Shown here: one piece after another, positions 33,056 through 41,967 of the stretch
How the letters are laid out: each line of letters begins with the position of its first letter
How positions within the stretch are numbered: the first letter of the stretch is position 1
From: Pseudomonas taeanensis MS-3
Lineage (GTDB): Bacteria > Pseudomonadota > Gammaproteobacteria > Pseudomonadales > Pseudomonadaceae
Length of the DNA stretch: 64,000 nt
Direction of reading: 5' to 3'
NCBI RefSeq assembly: GCF_000498575.2
Contig: NZ_AWSQ01000009.1
Span: 124,001 to 188,000, forward strand
Translations under genes and position numbers: made by a program
The notes under the pieces: model-generated
Told to the model about the DNA's origin: nothing
Seen by the model: the letters and a program-made list of their open reading frames with translations, nothing else
The model's database searches: none

Positions 33056-34420
33056 TTAATAACTCAAAGACAGTTCAGGGCCGAGATAAGCGTTGGCTTG
33101 GCTGATGTCATCGTCACCGAGCAGTCCTACGGCTGCCGACAGCTGTAAGCGTGCGAGTAAATAGCGGAGCTTGGCTTCCAGCAGGTCACGGCGGGCGATA
33201 AACACCTGCTCCTCGGCGTTGAGGATATCGACGTTGGTGCTGGAGCCCGCAAGGAAACCTTTCTTCGCCGCGTCCTGAGCCCGCTCGCTCGACATGACGG
33301 CATTTTCCAGAGCCTTGATCCGCGCTTGTCCGCTTTGTACACCACGAAACTGGCGGGTGGTCGACGAGAAGACTTCTTCGCGCGTGGCATTCAAGTCCTC
33401 ACCGGACTGATCGCGGCTAGCTACTGCCTGGCGCACTCTGGCGCTGGTCGCACCACCGGCGAACAGTGGCATATTGAACTCCAGGCCAATCGAGGAGTAA
33501 CGGTTCTGCTGATCGATGGTCGAAATGGAGTCACTTTGACTGTCGGTGTAACCCAGCACCAGATCGAGGGTCGGCCAGTGCCCGCTCTTGGCCCGATTGA
33601 CTTCTTCTTCCGCGACCCGTTGGCTGTAGTCCCGGGCCCGCAGTGCCGGATTATTCGCCTGGGCCTTGTCCATCCATGCCTGCAGGTTGTTGGGGTGTAA
33701 GGGCGGAGTGGGAAAGCCTCGACGCAAGGTGGCGACCTGTTGTGGCACCTCCCCGAGCATCTCCTGCAGCAGGCGCAGAGAGATCAGCAGGTTATCTTGG
33801 GCTTCGATCTGTTCGGCCAGGGCCAGGTCACGCCGCGCGGCAGACTGATAGACGTCGGTGATAGTGCCATCGCCGAGTTTGTAACGTCGCTGTGATGATG
33901 CCACCTGTTGCTCGAGTGCATTAAGTTTGGCGTTCGACAAATCGATGGTTTCACGCGCCAGCAGTACATCGAAATAGCGGTTGGCCAAGCGTACGGCGAC
34001 GTTCTGCGTCTTGGCGTCGAAAACGGCTTCGCTGTATTCGGCGCGTTGTTTGCCTTGGCGGTACTCGGCGAGTTTCTGACGGTTGAACAGCGGTTGGCGC
34101 AGTCGCACCGCGAGGTTTTCCGAGTCGTAATCAAGGTCGCGTTCGACAGAGCCGCCAGTCAGGCCAGATTGTTCCTGAGTGCCATTGACGCGATTTTTAC
34201 TGGCGCTGGCGTTGATTTGTGGCAGTAAACCTGCGCGTCCCAAGGCGCGATTTTCCAGGCCGGCATCGCGCTCATAGACAGCAGAGCGGTAGGTCGGTCC
34301 TTGCAATTGCAGGGTTTCCCAGGCTTGTTGCAGGTCCATTGCCGCTACAGGCAGGCTAGCCAAACCGGCCAGGTAGAAGAGAGCTGAACGGACCGCTTTA
34401 TTATTGTTTCTTAAAGGCAC
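33056..34420 (-). CDS. TolC-family outer-membrane channel of a type I secretion system
   Basis: A 454-aa exported protein (signal ending LPVAA) with the repeated amphipathic helices of TolC-like channels; it matches the AprF/PrtF type. It forms the trans-envelope duct with the adaptor and ABC exporter encoded upstream. I choose GTG 34420: the AAGGAG lies inside the 3' end of the adaptor gene, 10 nt upstream, coupling translation. An in-frame ATG at 34444 would overlap the adaptor gene and lacks that spacing. Confidence 0.9.
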   Translation of the reverse strand: MPLRNNNKAVRSALFYLAGLASLPVAAMDLQQAWETLQLQGPTYRSAVYERDAGLENRALGRAGLLPQINASASKNRVNGTQEQSGLTGGSVERDLDYDSENLAVRLRQPLFNRQKLAEYRQGKQRAEYSEAVFDAKTQNVAVRLANRYFDVLLARETIDLSNAKLNALEQQVASSQRRYKLGDGTITDVYQSAARRDLALAEQIEAQDNLLISLRLLQEMLGEVPQQVATLRRGFPTPPLHPNNLQAWMDKAQANNPALRARDYSQRVAEEEVNRAKSGHWPTLDLVLGYTDSQSDSISTIDQQNRYSSIGLEFNMPLFAGGATSARVRQAVASRDQSGEDLNATREEVFSSTTRQFRGVQSGQARIKALENAVMSSERAQDAAKKGFLAGSSTNVDILNAEEQVFIARRDLLEAKLRYLLARLQLSAAVGLLGDDDISQANAYLGPELSLSY

Positions 34421-34424
34421 TGTC

Positions 34425-35771
34425 TCATTGCTCCTTGAAGGCATTGTCGACGCGGTCGAGCATTGGTTTCATAAGATAACTCATTAGATTGCGTTCACCC
34501 GTTTTGATTGTCACCGTGGCCGGCATGCCGGCGCGAATGCGATTGCTGCCGAGTTTGTCCATGCCTTCTGGCGTGACTTCGACTTGGGCGAGGTAGTAGG
34601 GCTGTTTGTTGCTCTCATCGACCAAACGGTCAGCCGAGACAGTCAGCACCCGGCCGGGAATGCTCGGTGTTTGGGCATGGTTGAAGGCCGGGAAGGTGAT
34701 GTCCACGGGCAAACCTGGGGTCATCTTGTCGATGGCCTGTACCGGGATCATGGCGTCAACCTGTAACGGTTCGTTTGCCGGTACCACATTCATTATCACT
34801 GAGCCCGGCTGGATCACGCCGCCGATGGTCGAGGCATTGAGGCCCAGGACGATGCCGTCGATAGGCGAGCGGATCACCGTATGGGTGACCTCGTAGTCAA
34901 GCGAACGCAAGCGGTCGGTGAGGGCAGAGGCTTCCTTCTGTGCATCGGTCAGTTGCGATTGCACTTCCTTCTGGAAGTTCTGCTCAAGTTGCAGAGTGCG
35001 CAGTTTCAATTCGGCGATCTGGTTACGTGCACGACCAATGTCAGCAATGTTTTGGGCCAAAGCGGCGTTCAGTTCGGCTGCGCTGCGCTCCAGTTCGAGC
35101 ATCCGATTGCGGGTCACATAACCTTCAGCAGCGAGACTGCGCACGCCTTCGAGTTCCTCATTGAGAAACCTGATTTGCGCGCGCCGTGAGCCTTGCACCT
35201 GACGCAGGCCTCTAATCTGTTCTTCGGCGCCGCGGATGTTTTCCTGCAAGATGCCGGCTTCGCCGATTACGGCGTTGCGCCGGGTGGTAAAGAGACGTTG
35301 TTGCAGGGCAATCGCAGCTTGCAGGCGCGGGTCATCGGCGAAGCGGGCAAGTAAGTCAGGGTCGAAATTCACCTCGGTTAATCCGTCGCGCTCGGCTTGC
35401 AGACGATTTTGTACGGTGCGCACTACGATGTACTGGGCGCTGACCACACCTTGCTCGGCAACTGCTTGGGTCTGATCCAACTCTATCAGCGCCTGGCCGC
35501 GTTTCACCAGGTCGCCCTCTCGTACCAGAATGGCCTCAACCGATCCTCCCGTCAGGTGTTGGATGGTTTTTCGATTATCGGTCACATTGACTGTGGCGTT
35601 GGCAACTATCCCGGCGTCGAGGGGCGCGATAACGGCCCAGATAATGAACCCGCCAAAGCCAGCTATCACCAGCCACATGCCCCAGCGGCCAGGGCGGCGA
35701 TCATCGACGTCAACCTCTTGCGCAGGGTTGGCCAGTTTTAGACTTTTGCTTTCGAACTCAAGATCCGACAT
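34425..35771 (-). CDS. HlyD-family membrane-fusion adaptor of a type I secretion system
   Basis: A 448-aa adaptor with one N-terminal transmembrane helix (about 32-52), a split lipoyl/barrel-sandwich domain, a long coiled-coil region (about 110-300, rich in Leu/Gln/Glu) and a C-terminal beta-barrel. RSPIDGIVLGLNASTIGGVI marks the second lipoyl half. The size is like AprE/PrtE. The gene starts 5 nt after the ABC gene ends. It bridges the inner-membrane exporter and TolC channel. Confidence 0.92.
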   Translation of the reverse strand: MSDLEFESKSLKLANPAQEVDVDDRRPGRWGMWLVIAGFGGFIIWAVIAPLDAGIVANATVNVTDNRKTIQHLTGGSVEAILVREGDLVKRGQALIELDQTQAVAEQGVVSAQYIVVRTVQNRLQAERDGLTEVNFDPDLLARFADDPRLQAAIALQQRLFTTRRNAVIGEAGILQENIRGAEEQIRGLRQVQGSRRAQIRFLNEELEGVRSLAAEGYVTRNRMLELERSAAELNAALAQNIADIGRARNQIAELKLRTLQLEQNFQKEVQSQLTDAQKEASALTDRLRSLDYEVTHTVIRSPIDGIVLGLNASTIGGVIQPGSVIMNVVPANEPLQVDAMIPVQAIDKMTPGLPVDITFPAFNHAQTPSIPGRVLTVSADRLVDESNKQPYYLAQVEVTPEGMDKLGSNRIRAGMPATVTIKTGERNLMSYLMKPMLDRVDNAFKEQ

Positions 35772-35775
35772 GACT

Positions 35776-37572
35776 TTATTCCTTCGCCTTGACTGACGCG
35801 AGGCTCGGTGAGCCGCCTGTTGCAGGTATCACGCCTGCCTGGCGGAGCGCGTTGAAGACTTCATCGCGGGTACCGAACGTATGCACGGTGCCCTCGCGTA
35901 GCATCAGCACCTTGTCGACCATGTTCAGTATGGTTGGCCGGTGAGAGATCAGGACCAGGGTCTTTTGGCGCCGCTTGAGGTCGGCGATGGCCTGGACCAA
36001 GGCCGCTTCGCCGAGGTCGTCGAGGCTGGCATTCGGCTCGTCGAGCACAATCAATGACGGATCGCCGTAGAGTGCGCGGGCCAGCCCGATGCGCTGTTTT
36101 TGCCCGCCGGACAGCGAACCACCGTCGGTGCTCAGAACCGTGTCATAGCCCTGCGGCAAGCGCAGGATCATCTCGTGTACGCCCGCTTGTTTGGCTGCGA
36201 GGATGACCGCTTCACTGTCGATCTCGCCAAAGCGGGCGATGTTTTCGGCAATGCTGCCTTCGAACAATTCGACATCCTGTGGCAGGTAGCCCAGCCAGGG
36301 CCCAAGCTCTTCCTTGTTCCACTGGAATACGTCGGCGCCATCCAGGCGCACCTTGCCTGCCTGAGCGGGCCATACACCAACGAGCAGACGTGCGAGAGTC
36401 GACTTGCCAGAGGCGGATGGGCCAATTACGCCGAGTGCTTCGCCCGGGGCGAGGTTGAAGGAAATGTTGCGCAGGATAGGTAGGCCCGATCCGGGTGCGT
36501 TGGCGAAGGCGCCTTCCACAACGACTATCCCCACTGGTTTGGGCAGTGGCATGGACGGTTTGTGTGCGGGGAAGTCGTTCAGCAAGGCTGCTAGTCGTCC
36601 CCAGGATCCACGGCTGGAGAGCAACTGTTTCCACGCCGCGATAACCTGTTCGACCGGGGCCAGGGCACGTCCAGATAGAATTGAGCCGGCGATCATCATC
36701 CCTGGCGTGATTTCGCCTTTGATCGCCAGCAGTGCGCCGGCGCCGAGCATCAAGGACTGCAGGGTAATGCGCACGAAGCGCGTCGTGCCGTTGATATAGG
36801 CTGCGCGATCGGAGGCCAGGGTCTGATTTTCAAGAATGCGCAGATGGTTGCCGAACCAGCGTTGGCGGATGGCCGGAAGCATACCCATGGCTTCGATGAC
36901 TTCGGCGTTGCGCAAGTTGTTATTGGCAAAACTGCCGGATACCACGGACGCCTGATTGGCTTCGGCCAGTGGTTTACGGGTGCTGATCTCGGTTAAGTAA
37001 GCAAGTGCGACCAGTAACAGCGAGCCGATCAGGGCGATGAAACCGAGTATCGGATGGATCAGGTAGATCACCAGCAGGTAGATCGGGGTCCAGGGGGCAT
37101 CGAAGAAAGCGAACAGACCATTGCCGGTGAGAAACTGACGCACCTGGGCCAGATCCTGCAACGCTTGCGCCGGGTTGCCGCCGGCACGCCGCAGATTACG
37201 CTCGAATGCGGCGCCGAATATGCGCGTGTTGAGCATCATGTCGAGCCGATTGCCGACGCGGATCAATACAGTGGAGCGGACTACTTCCAGCGTGGCCATC
37301 AGTACATACAGGCCTATTACCAGCAGGGTCAGCATCAGCAGAGTTGTGACGTTGCTGCTGACCAGCGCCCGGTCATACACCTGCAGCATGTAAACCGCAG
37401 GGGTCAACATCAGCAGGTTGATCACCCCACTAAACGCGGCCAGGGAATAAAAGGTTCGGCGTAAGCGAAATAGCACCTCAGCCAGTTCTGTGCGCGGTGA
37501 TAGCAACATGCCCATTTGGTGAACCCCCATACTGCTACTTGCGAAATCCTGAGTCGCAGCTAACTGCTGCAT
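35776..37572 (-). CDS. Type I secretion ABC exporter (PrtD/AprD family)
   Basis: A 598-aa half-transporter. Six transmembrane helices lie in the N-terminal half and the nucleotide-binding domain carries Walker A GPSASGKST (384-392), signature LSGGQKQR and Walker B LIVLDEP. It has no N-terminal peptidase (C39) or CLD domain, so it matches the PrtD/AprD group that exports RTX metalloproteases, lipases or S-layer-type proteins with a C-terminal signal. The ATG at 37515 (GGGGG upstream) is an alternative start. First gene of the operon; no RTX substrate gene is adjacent. Confidence 0.92.
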   Translation of the reverse strand: MQQLAATQDFASSSMGVHQMGMLLSPRTELAEVLFRLRRTFYSLAAFSGVINLLMLTPAVYMLQVYDRALVSSNVTTLLMLTLLVIGLYVLMATLEVVRSTVLIRVGNRLDMMLNTRIFGAAFERNLRRAGGNPAQALQDLAQVRQFLTGNGLFAFFDAPWTPIYLLVIYLIHPILGFIALIGSLLLVALAYLTEISTRKPLAEANQASVVSGSFANNNLRNAEVIEAMGMLPAIRQRWFGNHLRILENQTLASDRAAYINGTTRFVRITLQSLMLGAGALLAIKGEITPGMMIAGSILSGRALAPVEQVIAAWKQLLSSRGSWGRLAALLNDFPAHKPSMPLPKPVGIVVVEGAFANAPGSGLPILRNISFNLAPGEALGVIGPSASGKSTLARLLVGVWPAQAGKVRLDGADVFQWNKEELGPWLGYLPQDVELFEGSIAENIARFGEIDSEAVILAAKQAGVHEMILRLPQGYDTVLSTDGGSLSGGQKQRIGLARALYGDPSLIVLDEPNASLDDLGEAALVQAIADLKRRQKTLVLISHRPTILNMVDKVLMLREGTVHTFGTRDEVFNALRQAGVIPATGGSPSLASVKAKE

Positions 37573-38163
37573 GGCTCAAGGACGAGTGCAAATGGATGCC
37601 CTTCTTATGTGCCGTAAAGGAGGACTTGTTGCTTAGGTATAGTTTGGGTTTCCGGCTTCTGGCAAGGTGTAGTTGAGGCTGCGTGCGACTGGCTTAATGC
37701 ATGTTATTTCTCCAGTTGTAGCAATAACTTATGGTTTATCAGCAGCTTTCCGCCGAATCTGGTGGTGTTTTGACGCTGTCGAGTTTCTCGTCGTGTACGC
37801 CGCATTTAGCGGGCTCAAGGCCGACCAGACTTCGCGCGACCGTCGACTGGGCACTGACCGAATGCTTGCGTGCAGGCAAGTGACGTCGGGTGGGGGAGGA
37901 TCGAGCAGGGGGCGCCAAAGAGTAGCGAGAGACGCGGGAATGGATCAGCCCAAGCAGTTGCCTGGGCCTGTCTTTGATCTTCGGCTTTGCGCCTGAAGGC
38001 CACTATGAGCCCCGGACGGAGTTATTGACGTGCTGCGTGGGCGCCAATTTCGCGTATTCGTTTCGGCCTGGTGCTCGCAGGTCACTGCAACTGGGAGAGC
38101 GCACTCTATTGCGCCCGTCACCCGTCACCCGTCACCCGTCGCCCTGAGCCAATTGCGTGGTGC
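37573..38163. other. 591-bp intergenic region without a supported gene
   Basis: It lies between the secretion operon (leftward) and the end of the VWA gene. It must hold the promoter of the secretion operon, but no clear -35/-10 or sigma-54 site was found. Composition shifts from AT-richer (37600-37800) to GC-rich. Short frames present have no ribosome site or family resemblance. A CCCGTCA tandem repeat occurs at its right end. Confidence 0.5.
38114..38141. repeat. 7-bp tandem repeat (CCCGTCA)
   Basis: Three exact copies of CCCGTCA (38114-38134) plus a fourth with one change (CCCGTCG, 38135-38141). It sits 23 bp from the VWA stop codon, in its 3' untranslated region. Confidence 0.8.
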
Positions 38164-39342
38164 TTATTTCGACAAGAACCGCATGCCATCCTCCAGGCCT
38201 TGCAGGGTCAGCGGATACATCTGATCTTCCAGCAACTCGCGCATGATGTTGGTCGAGGCGGTGTAGTTCCAGGTGTCCTTGGGGTAGGGATTGATCCAGA
38301 TGAGCTTCTTGTATTTCTCCATGAAGCGCTTGATCCAGACGTAGCCCGGTTCCTCGTTCCAGTGCTCGACGCTGCCGCCGGCCTGGGTGATCTCGTAAGG
38401 CGCCATGGCTGCGTCGCCGACGAACACCACCTTGTAGTCGGCGCCGTACTTGTTCATCAGGTCCTGGGTGGAGAAGCGTTCCGAAGTGCGGCGCAGGTTG
38501 TTCTTCCATACCGACTCGTACACGCAGTTGTGGAAGTAGAAGTACTCCAGGTGCTTGAACTCGGTCTTGCAGGCCGAGAACAGCTCCTCGCAGACTTTCA
38601 CATGGGCGTCCATCGAGCCGCCGATATCGAACAACAGCAGCAGCTTGACCGTGTTACGCCGCTCCGGGCGCATCTGAATATTCAGCAGGCCACCGTCTTT
38701 CGCGGTGTGGTCGATAGTGCCGTCCAGGTCCAGTTCGTCCTGGGCGCCCTGGCGGGCGAACTTGCGCAGGCGGCGCAGGGCGATCTTGATGTTGCGGGTG
38801 CCCAGTTCGACCTGGTCGTCGAGGTTCTTGTATTCGCGCTGCTCCCACACCTTGACCGCCTTGCCCTGGCGCTGGCCAGCATCGCCGACGCGGATGCCCT
38901 CGGGGTTGAACCCGCCGGAGCCGAACGGGCTGGTGCCGCCGGTGCCGATCCATTTGTTACCGCCGGCGTGACGTTCTTTCTGTTCTTCCAGGCGCTTCTT
39001 GAACTCCTCGATCAGCTTGTCGAGGCCGCCGAGGGACTCGATCTTGGCGCGCTCCTCGTCGCTCAGCGAACGCTCGAACTCCTTGCGCAGCCACTCGTCG
39101 GGGATCAACGCCTCGATGTGTTGGTTGAGATTTTCCAAGCCCTTGAAGTAGGCGCCGAAAGCGCGGTCGAACTTGTCGAAATGCCGTTCGTCCTTGACCA
39201 GGATGGCACGGGCGAGAAAGTAGAACTCGTCCATGTCGGCGAACACCACGTTGTGTTTCAACGCGTTGATCAGGTCGAGCAGCTCGCGTACCGAGACCGG
39301 TACTTTGGCGGCGCGCATTTCATTGAACAGGTTGAGCAGCAT
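38164..39342 (-). CDS. VWA domain protein (CoxE-like)
   Basis: A 392-aa protein with a charged helical N-terminal half and a C-terminal von Willebrand A domain. The metal-site motif reads LLLFDIGGSMD, so the canonical DxSxS is DxGxS. VWA/MoxR pairs act as chaperone-like modules for assembling or activating partner complexes. It is the last gene of a compact three-gene operon (MoxR, GFA, VWA; gaps of 31 nt each). ATG 39342 follows GAGGA. Confidence 0.85.
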   Translation of the reverse strand: MLLNLFNEMRAAKVPVSVRELLDLINALKHNVVFADMDEFYFLARAILVKDERHFDKFDRAFGAYFKGLENLNQHIEALIPDEWLRKEFERSLSDEERAKIESLGGLDKLIEEFKKRLEEQKERHAGGNKWIGTGGTSPFGSGGFNPEGIRVGDAGQRQGKAVKVWEQREYKNLDDQVELGTRNIKIALRRLRKFARQGAQDELDLDGTIDHTAKDGGLLNIQMRPERRNTVKLLLLFDIGGSMDAHVKVCEELFSACKTEFKHLEYFYFHNCVYESVWKNNLRRTSERFSTQDLMNKYGADYKVVFVGDAAMAPYEITQAGGSVEHWNEEPGYVWIKRFMEKYKKLIWINPYPKDTWNYTASTNIMRELLEDQMYPLTLQGLEDGMRFLSK

Positions 39343-39373
39343 GGCTGCGTCCTCGTGTATTCAGCGGGCTGAC

Positions 39374-39760
39374 TCAGCCGTTTTCCTGAGGCAGGCCATC
39401 ACGGATGGCATACCAGTCGGCCTTCGAGTCGGCGTAGATGTGCTTCTGAGCAATTTCGCCCAGTGCGGTGTCCAGGGTCCCCAGCGCGACGCCGGTGAAC
39501 TCGCTGTCGAGTTCCATCCATTGCAGGGTCGCACCGCAGGCTTGGCAGAAGGTGCGGGCGACACCCGGCGAGGAGTAGAACGTGCGTACCTGATCGGCGC
39601 CCTGGGTGAAACGAAAGTCCGCCTTGAGCACCGTGGTATATGTGCCGAAGGCCGCGCCATGGGCCTTGCGGCATTGGCTGCAATGGCAGTGAGTGGCCGC
39701 GCGTATGGGCGCGTCGATCTGGTATTTCACCGCACCACAGAGACAGCTACCGTTATGCAT
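39374..39760 (-). CDS. GFA-family (CENP-V/GFA) zinc protein
   Basis: A 128-aa Mss4-like zinc protein. Metal-binding Cys clusters are GSCLCGAVKY, HCHCSQCRK and FCQACGATL, the GFA/CENP-V pattern. Members were named for glutathione-dependent formaldehyde activation, but most, like this, have no proven activity. AGGAGGTGAG precedes ATG 39760. Its place between MoxR and VWA genes is notable. Confidence 0.88.
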   Translation of the reverse strand: MHNGSCLCGAVKYQIDAPIRAATHCHCSQCRKAHGAAFGTYTTVLKADFRFTQGADQVRTFYSSPGVARTFCQACGATLQWMELDSEFTGVALGTLDTALGEIAQKHIYADSKADWYAIRDGLPQENG

Positions 39761-39791
39761 GACTCACCTCCTGGCTGTACGAAGGCCGGCG

Positions 39792-40637
39792 TTAACGGCT
39801 GGCGCGGCGGCTCATGAACGCCAGACGTTCGAGCAGCTGCACATCTTGCTCGTTCTTCACCAGGGCACCGGCCAATGGCGGAATGGCCTTGGTCGGATCG
39901 CGTTCGCGCAGTACCGCTTCGCCTATGTTGTCAGCCATCAGCAGCTTGAGCCAGTCGACCAGTTCGCTGGTCGAGGGCTTCTTCTTCAGGCCTGGCACTT
40001 TGCGCACATCGAAGAACACATCGAGCGCTTCGGCGACCAGGTCCTTCTTGATGTTCGGGTAGTGCACATCGACGATCTTCTGCAGTGTGACGCGATCCGG
40101 GAAGGCGATGTAGTGGAAGAAGCAGCGGCGCAGGAAGGCGTCTGGCAGTTCCTTCTCGTTGTTCGAGGTGATGATGATGATCGGGCGTTTCTTGGCCTTG
40201 ATCGTCTCGTTGGTCTCGTAAACGTAGAATTCCATCTTGTCGAGTTCTTGCAGCAGGTCGTTGGGGAACTCGATATCGGCCTTGTCGATCTCGTCGATCA
40301 GCAGGATTACCCGCTCATCGGCTTCGAAAGCCTCCCACAGCTTGCCCTTCTTGATGTAGTTGCGAACGTCGTGGACCTTGTCGGAATCCAGCTGCGAATC
40401 GCGCAGACGGCTGACGGCATCATATTCATACAGGCCTTGATGGGCCTTGGTGGTGGACTTGATGTGCCAGGTGATCAGCTTGGCACCGAAGGACTCGGCC
40501 AGCTGCTCGGCGAGCATGGTTTTACCGGTGCCCGGCTCGCCCTTGACCAGCAATGGGCGCTCCAGGGTGATCGCGGCGTTGACCGCGAGTTTGAGGTCAT
40601 CGGTAGCGACGTACGACTGAGTGCCTTCGAACTTCAT
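39792..40637 (-). CDS. MoxR-family AAA+ ATPase
   Basis: A 281-aa AAA+ protein. Walker A is GEPGTGKTM, Walker B LLIDEIDKAD, sensor 1 IIITSNNEKELP and the Arg finger likely in LRRCFFHY. MoxR ATPases work with VWA proteins to insert cofactors or remodel complexes; the VWA partner is two genes downstream. GAGGA precedes ATG 40637. Confidence 0.9.
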   Translation of the reverse strand: MKFEGTQSYVATDDLKLAVNAAITLERPLLVKGEPGTGKTMLAEQLAESFGAKLITWHIKSTTKAHQGLYEYDAVSRLRDSQLDSDKVHDVRNYIKKGKLWEAFEADERVILLIDEIDKADIEFPNDLLQELDKMEFYVYETNETIKAKKRPIIIITSNNEKELPDAFLRRCFFHYIAFPDRVTLQKIVDVHYPNIKKDLVAEALDVFFDVRKVPGLKKKPSTSELVDWLKLLMADNIGEAVLRERDPTKAIPPLAGALVKNEQDVQLLERLAFMSRRASR

Positions 40638-40734
40638 CAGTAAATCCTCGAACGGTATCGGCGGGAGATAAACCCGCTAGTTCAGTATTTAGAAAAAGTG
40701 ACTATACCGCGGAGGTGGCGTAAGTGTGAACGCA

Positions 40735-40765
40735 GACGGCCCATTCAGTCACTGAATGGGCCGTC
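40735..40765. other. 14-bp perfect hairpin over the DUF748 stop codon
   Basis: GACGGCCCATTCAG (40735-40748), loop TCA, CTGAATGGGCCGTC (40752-40765). The right arm overlaps the leftward DUF748 stop codon. It has no U-tract on either strand, so I do not call it an intrinsic terminator; it may protect the mRNA 3' end or pause transcription before the MoxR operon. Confidence 0.6.
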
Positions 40766-41849
40766 ACTTCGTGACGGGTTCGGCCTGCGCAGAATTTTCG
40801 AAGCGAGCATTGAACGCTTCGATGAAGGCATTGCGCAGAATCGCGAAGAAGGCCTGCAGGCCATTGGTCTCCTGTTGATGCACGTTGCCACTGAGTTCAA
40901 TGCGAGTGGCGAACTGGTCTTTGCTCTGGTTCTTCAACACCGTTTCGCTGCCACCAACCAGCGCTTCCCAGAGCGAGCGGAAGAAGCCTTTGTCCTGGTT
41001 GGCCACGTCCTGTCGCCAGTTGAATATGTCCACATTGCGCAACAGGGGCTTGATGTAGCCGTCAAGCTGACCAGCGTTGGCGCTGGCTTCAATCACCACA
41101 TCAGCGGTTCCGGCATTGAAGTCGAAGTTGCCATAGGCGCCGGAAAAGTCATTGAGCTGTTTTAGCTCGATGTCGGTAACCCGCAGTTTTAAGTCGAAGT
41201 CCTCGAAATCCTTGAACGGGTCGAAGCTAGCCTGAGTTTCGAGGGGGGCATTGCCCAGTAGTTTGGCCGTGCCTTCGAAGTGAGCGACTCGTTTGCCTTG
41301 CTCATCCGTCACGTTAGTCAGGTTGTACAGGCTGGCGTTGACCTGAGTGGCTTCAAGTTCAACGGGTGGTTTTGAGGTGAAATTATGAAATCGAATGGTG
41401 CCTTCTACCACTCTGAGTTCATCGAGGGTTATCGGCAGCAATTTTTCGAGTTGTTCATGCCAGTCGGTTCCCTGACCGGTCTGCGAGGCCGCTTTATTGT
41501 CACCTCCGTCGACGAAGTTGAGTGTGGGGTGGCCAAACTCAACGGTGGCGACCACAGCACGGTCGTACCAAAGTGAATGCCAGCTGACCGACAGATCGAT
41601 ACTTGGGGCGTCGACGAAGGGCACAGGAACCTGACCATCGATCTTGACGATTTCCAGGCCATTTATTCGGTAAGCCCCGCGCCACAAGGCTAGGTCTACA
41701 TCGCTGATATGACCCTGGTAGTCGCCCATATCGGCAAGTTTGTCATTGAGGTAGTCCCGCACCATGTAGGGCAGGGCAAGGTAGGCGGCCAGCAAAGCAG
41801 CGCACAGGCCCAGTACAAACCACATGGGAATGCCGTAGCGTTTTTTCAT
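40764..41849 (-). CDS. DUF748 (AsmA-like) envelope protein
   Basis: A 361-aa protein with an N-terminal anchor (WFVLGLCAALLAAYLAL) and a periplasmic beta-rich region characteristic of DUF748, related to AsmA-type lipid-transfer proteins. Segments DVDLALWRGAYRINGLEIVK and PSIDLSVSWHSLW are typical. A role at the envelope, perhaps in lipid or outer-membrane homeostasis, is inferred from family. ATG 41849 is chosen because MKKRYG starts a standard signal-anchor; a farther ATG (41870) is possible. Confidence 0.78.
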   Translation of the reverse strand: MKKRYGIPMWFVLGLCAALLAAYLALPYMVRDYLNDKLADMGDYQGHISDVDLALWRGAYRINGLEIVKIDGQVPVPFVDAPSIDLSVSWHSLWYDRAVVATVEFGHPTLNFVDGGDNKAASQTGQGTDWHEQLEKLLPITLDELRVVEGTIRFHNFTSKPPVELEATQVNASLYNLTNVTDEQGKRVAHFEGTAKLLGNAPLETQASFDPFKDFEDFDLKLRVTDIELKQLNDFSGAYGNFDFNAGTADVVIEASANAGQLDGYIKPLLRNVDIFNWRQDVANQDKGFFRSLWEALVGGSETVLKNQSKDQFATRIELSGNVHQQETNGLQAFFAILRNAFIEAFNARFENSAQAEPVTK

Positions 41850-41967
41850 AAATAAACAGACCCATGCCAACGGTTTGGAGTTCAGCGCGCATGCGCTGGG
41901 CTGGACTGCTGCGCTTGCTCATCATAGTCTCTGAGGCTTCCGCTAGAACGCGCATAAGGACACCGCC

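Noticed and set aside
37815..38003. A 62-codon leftward frame in the region before the secretion operon
   Set aside because: No ribosome site and no domain; low-complexity Arg/Ala/Pro composition. It may be an intergenic repeat, but I cannot show other copies in this window.
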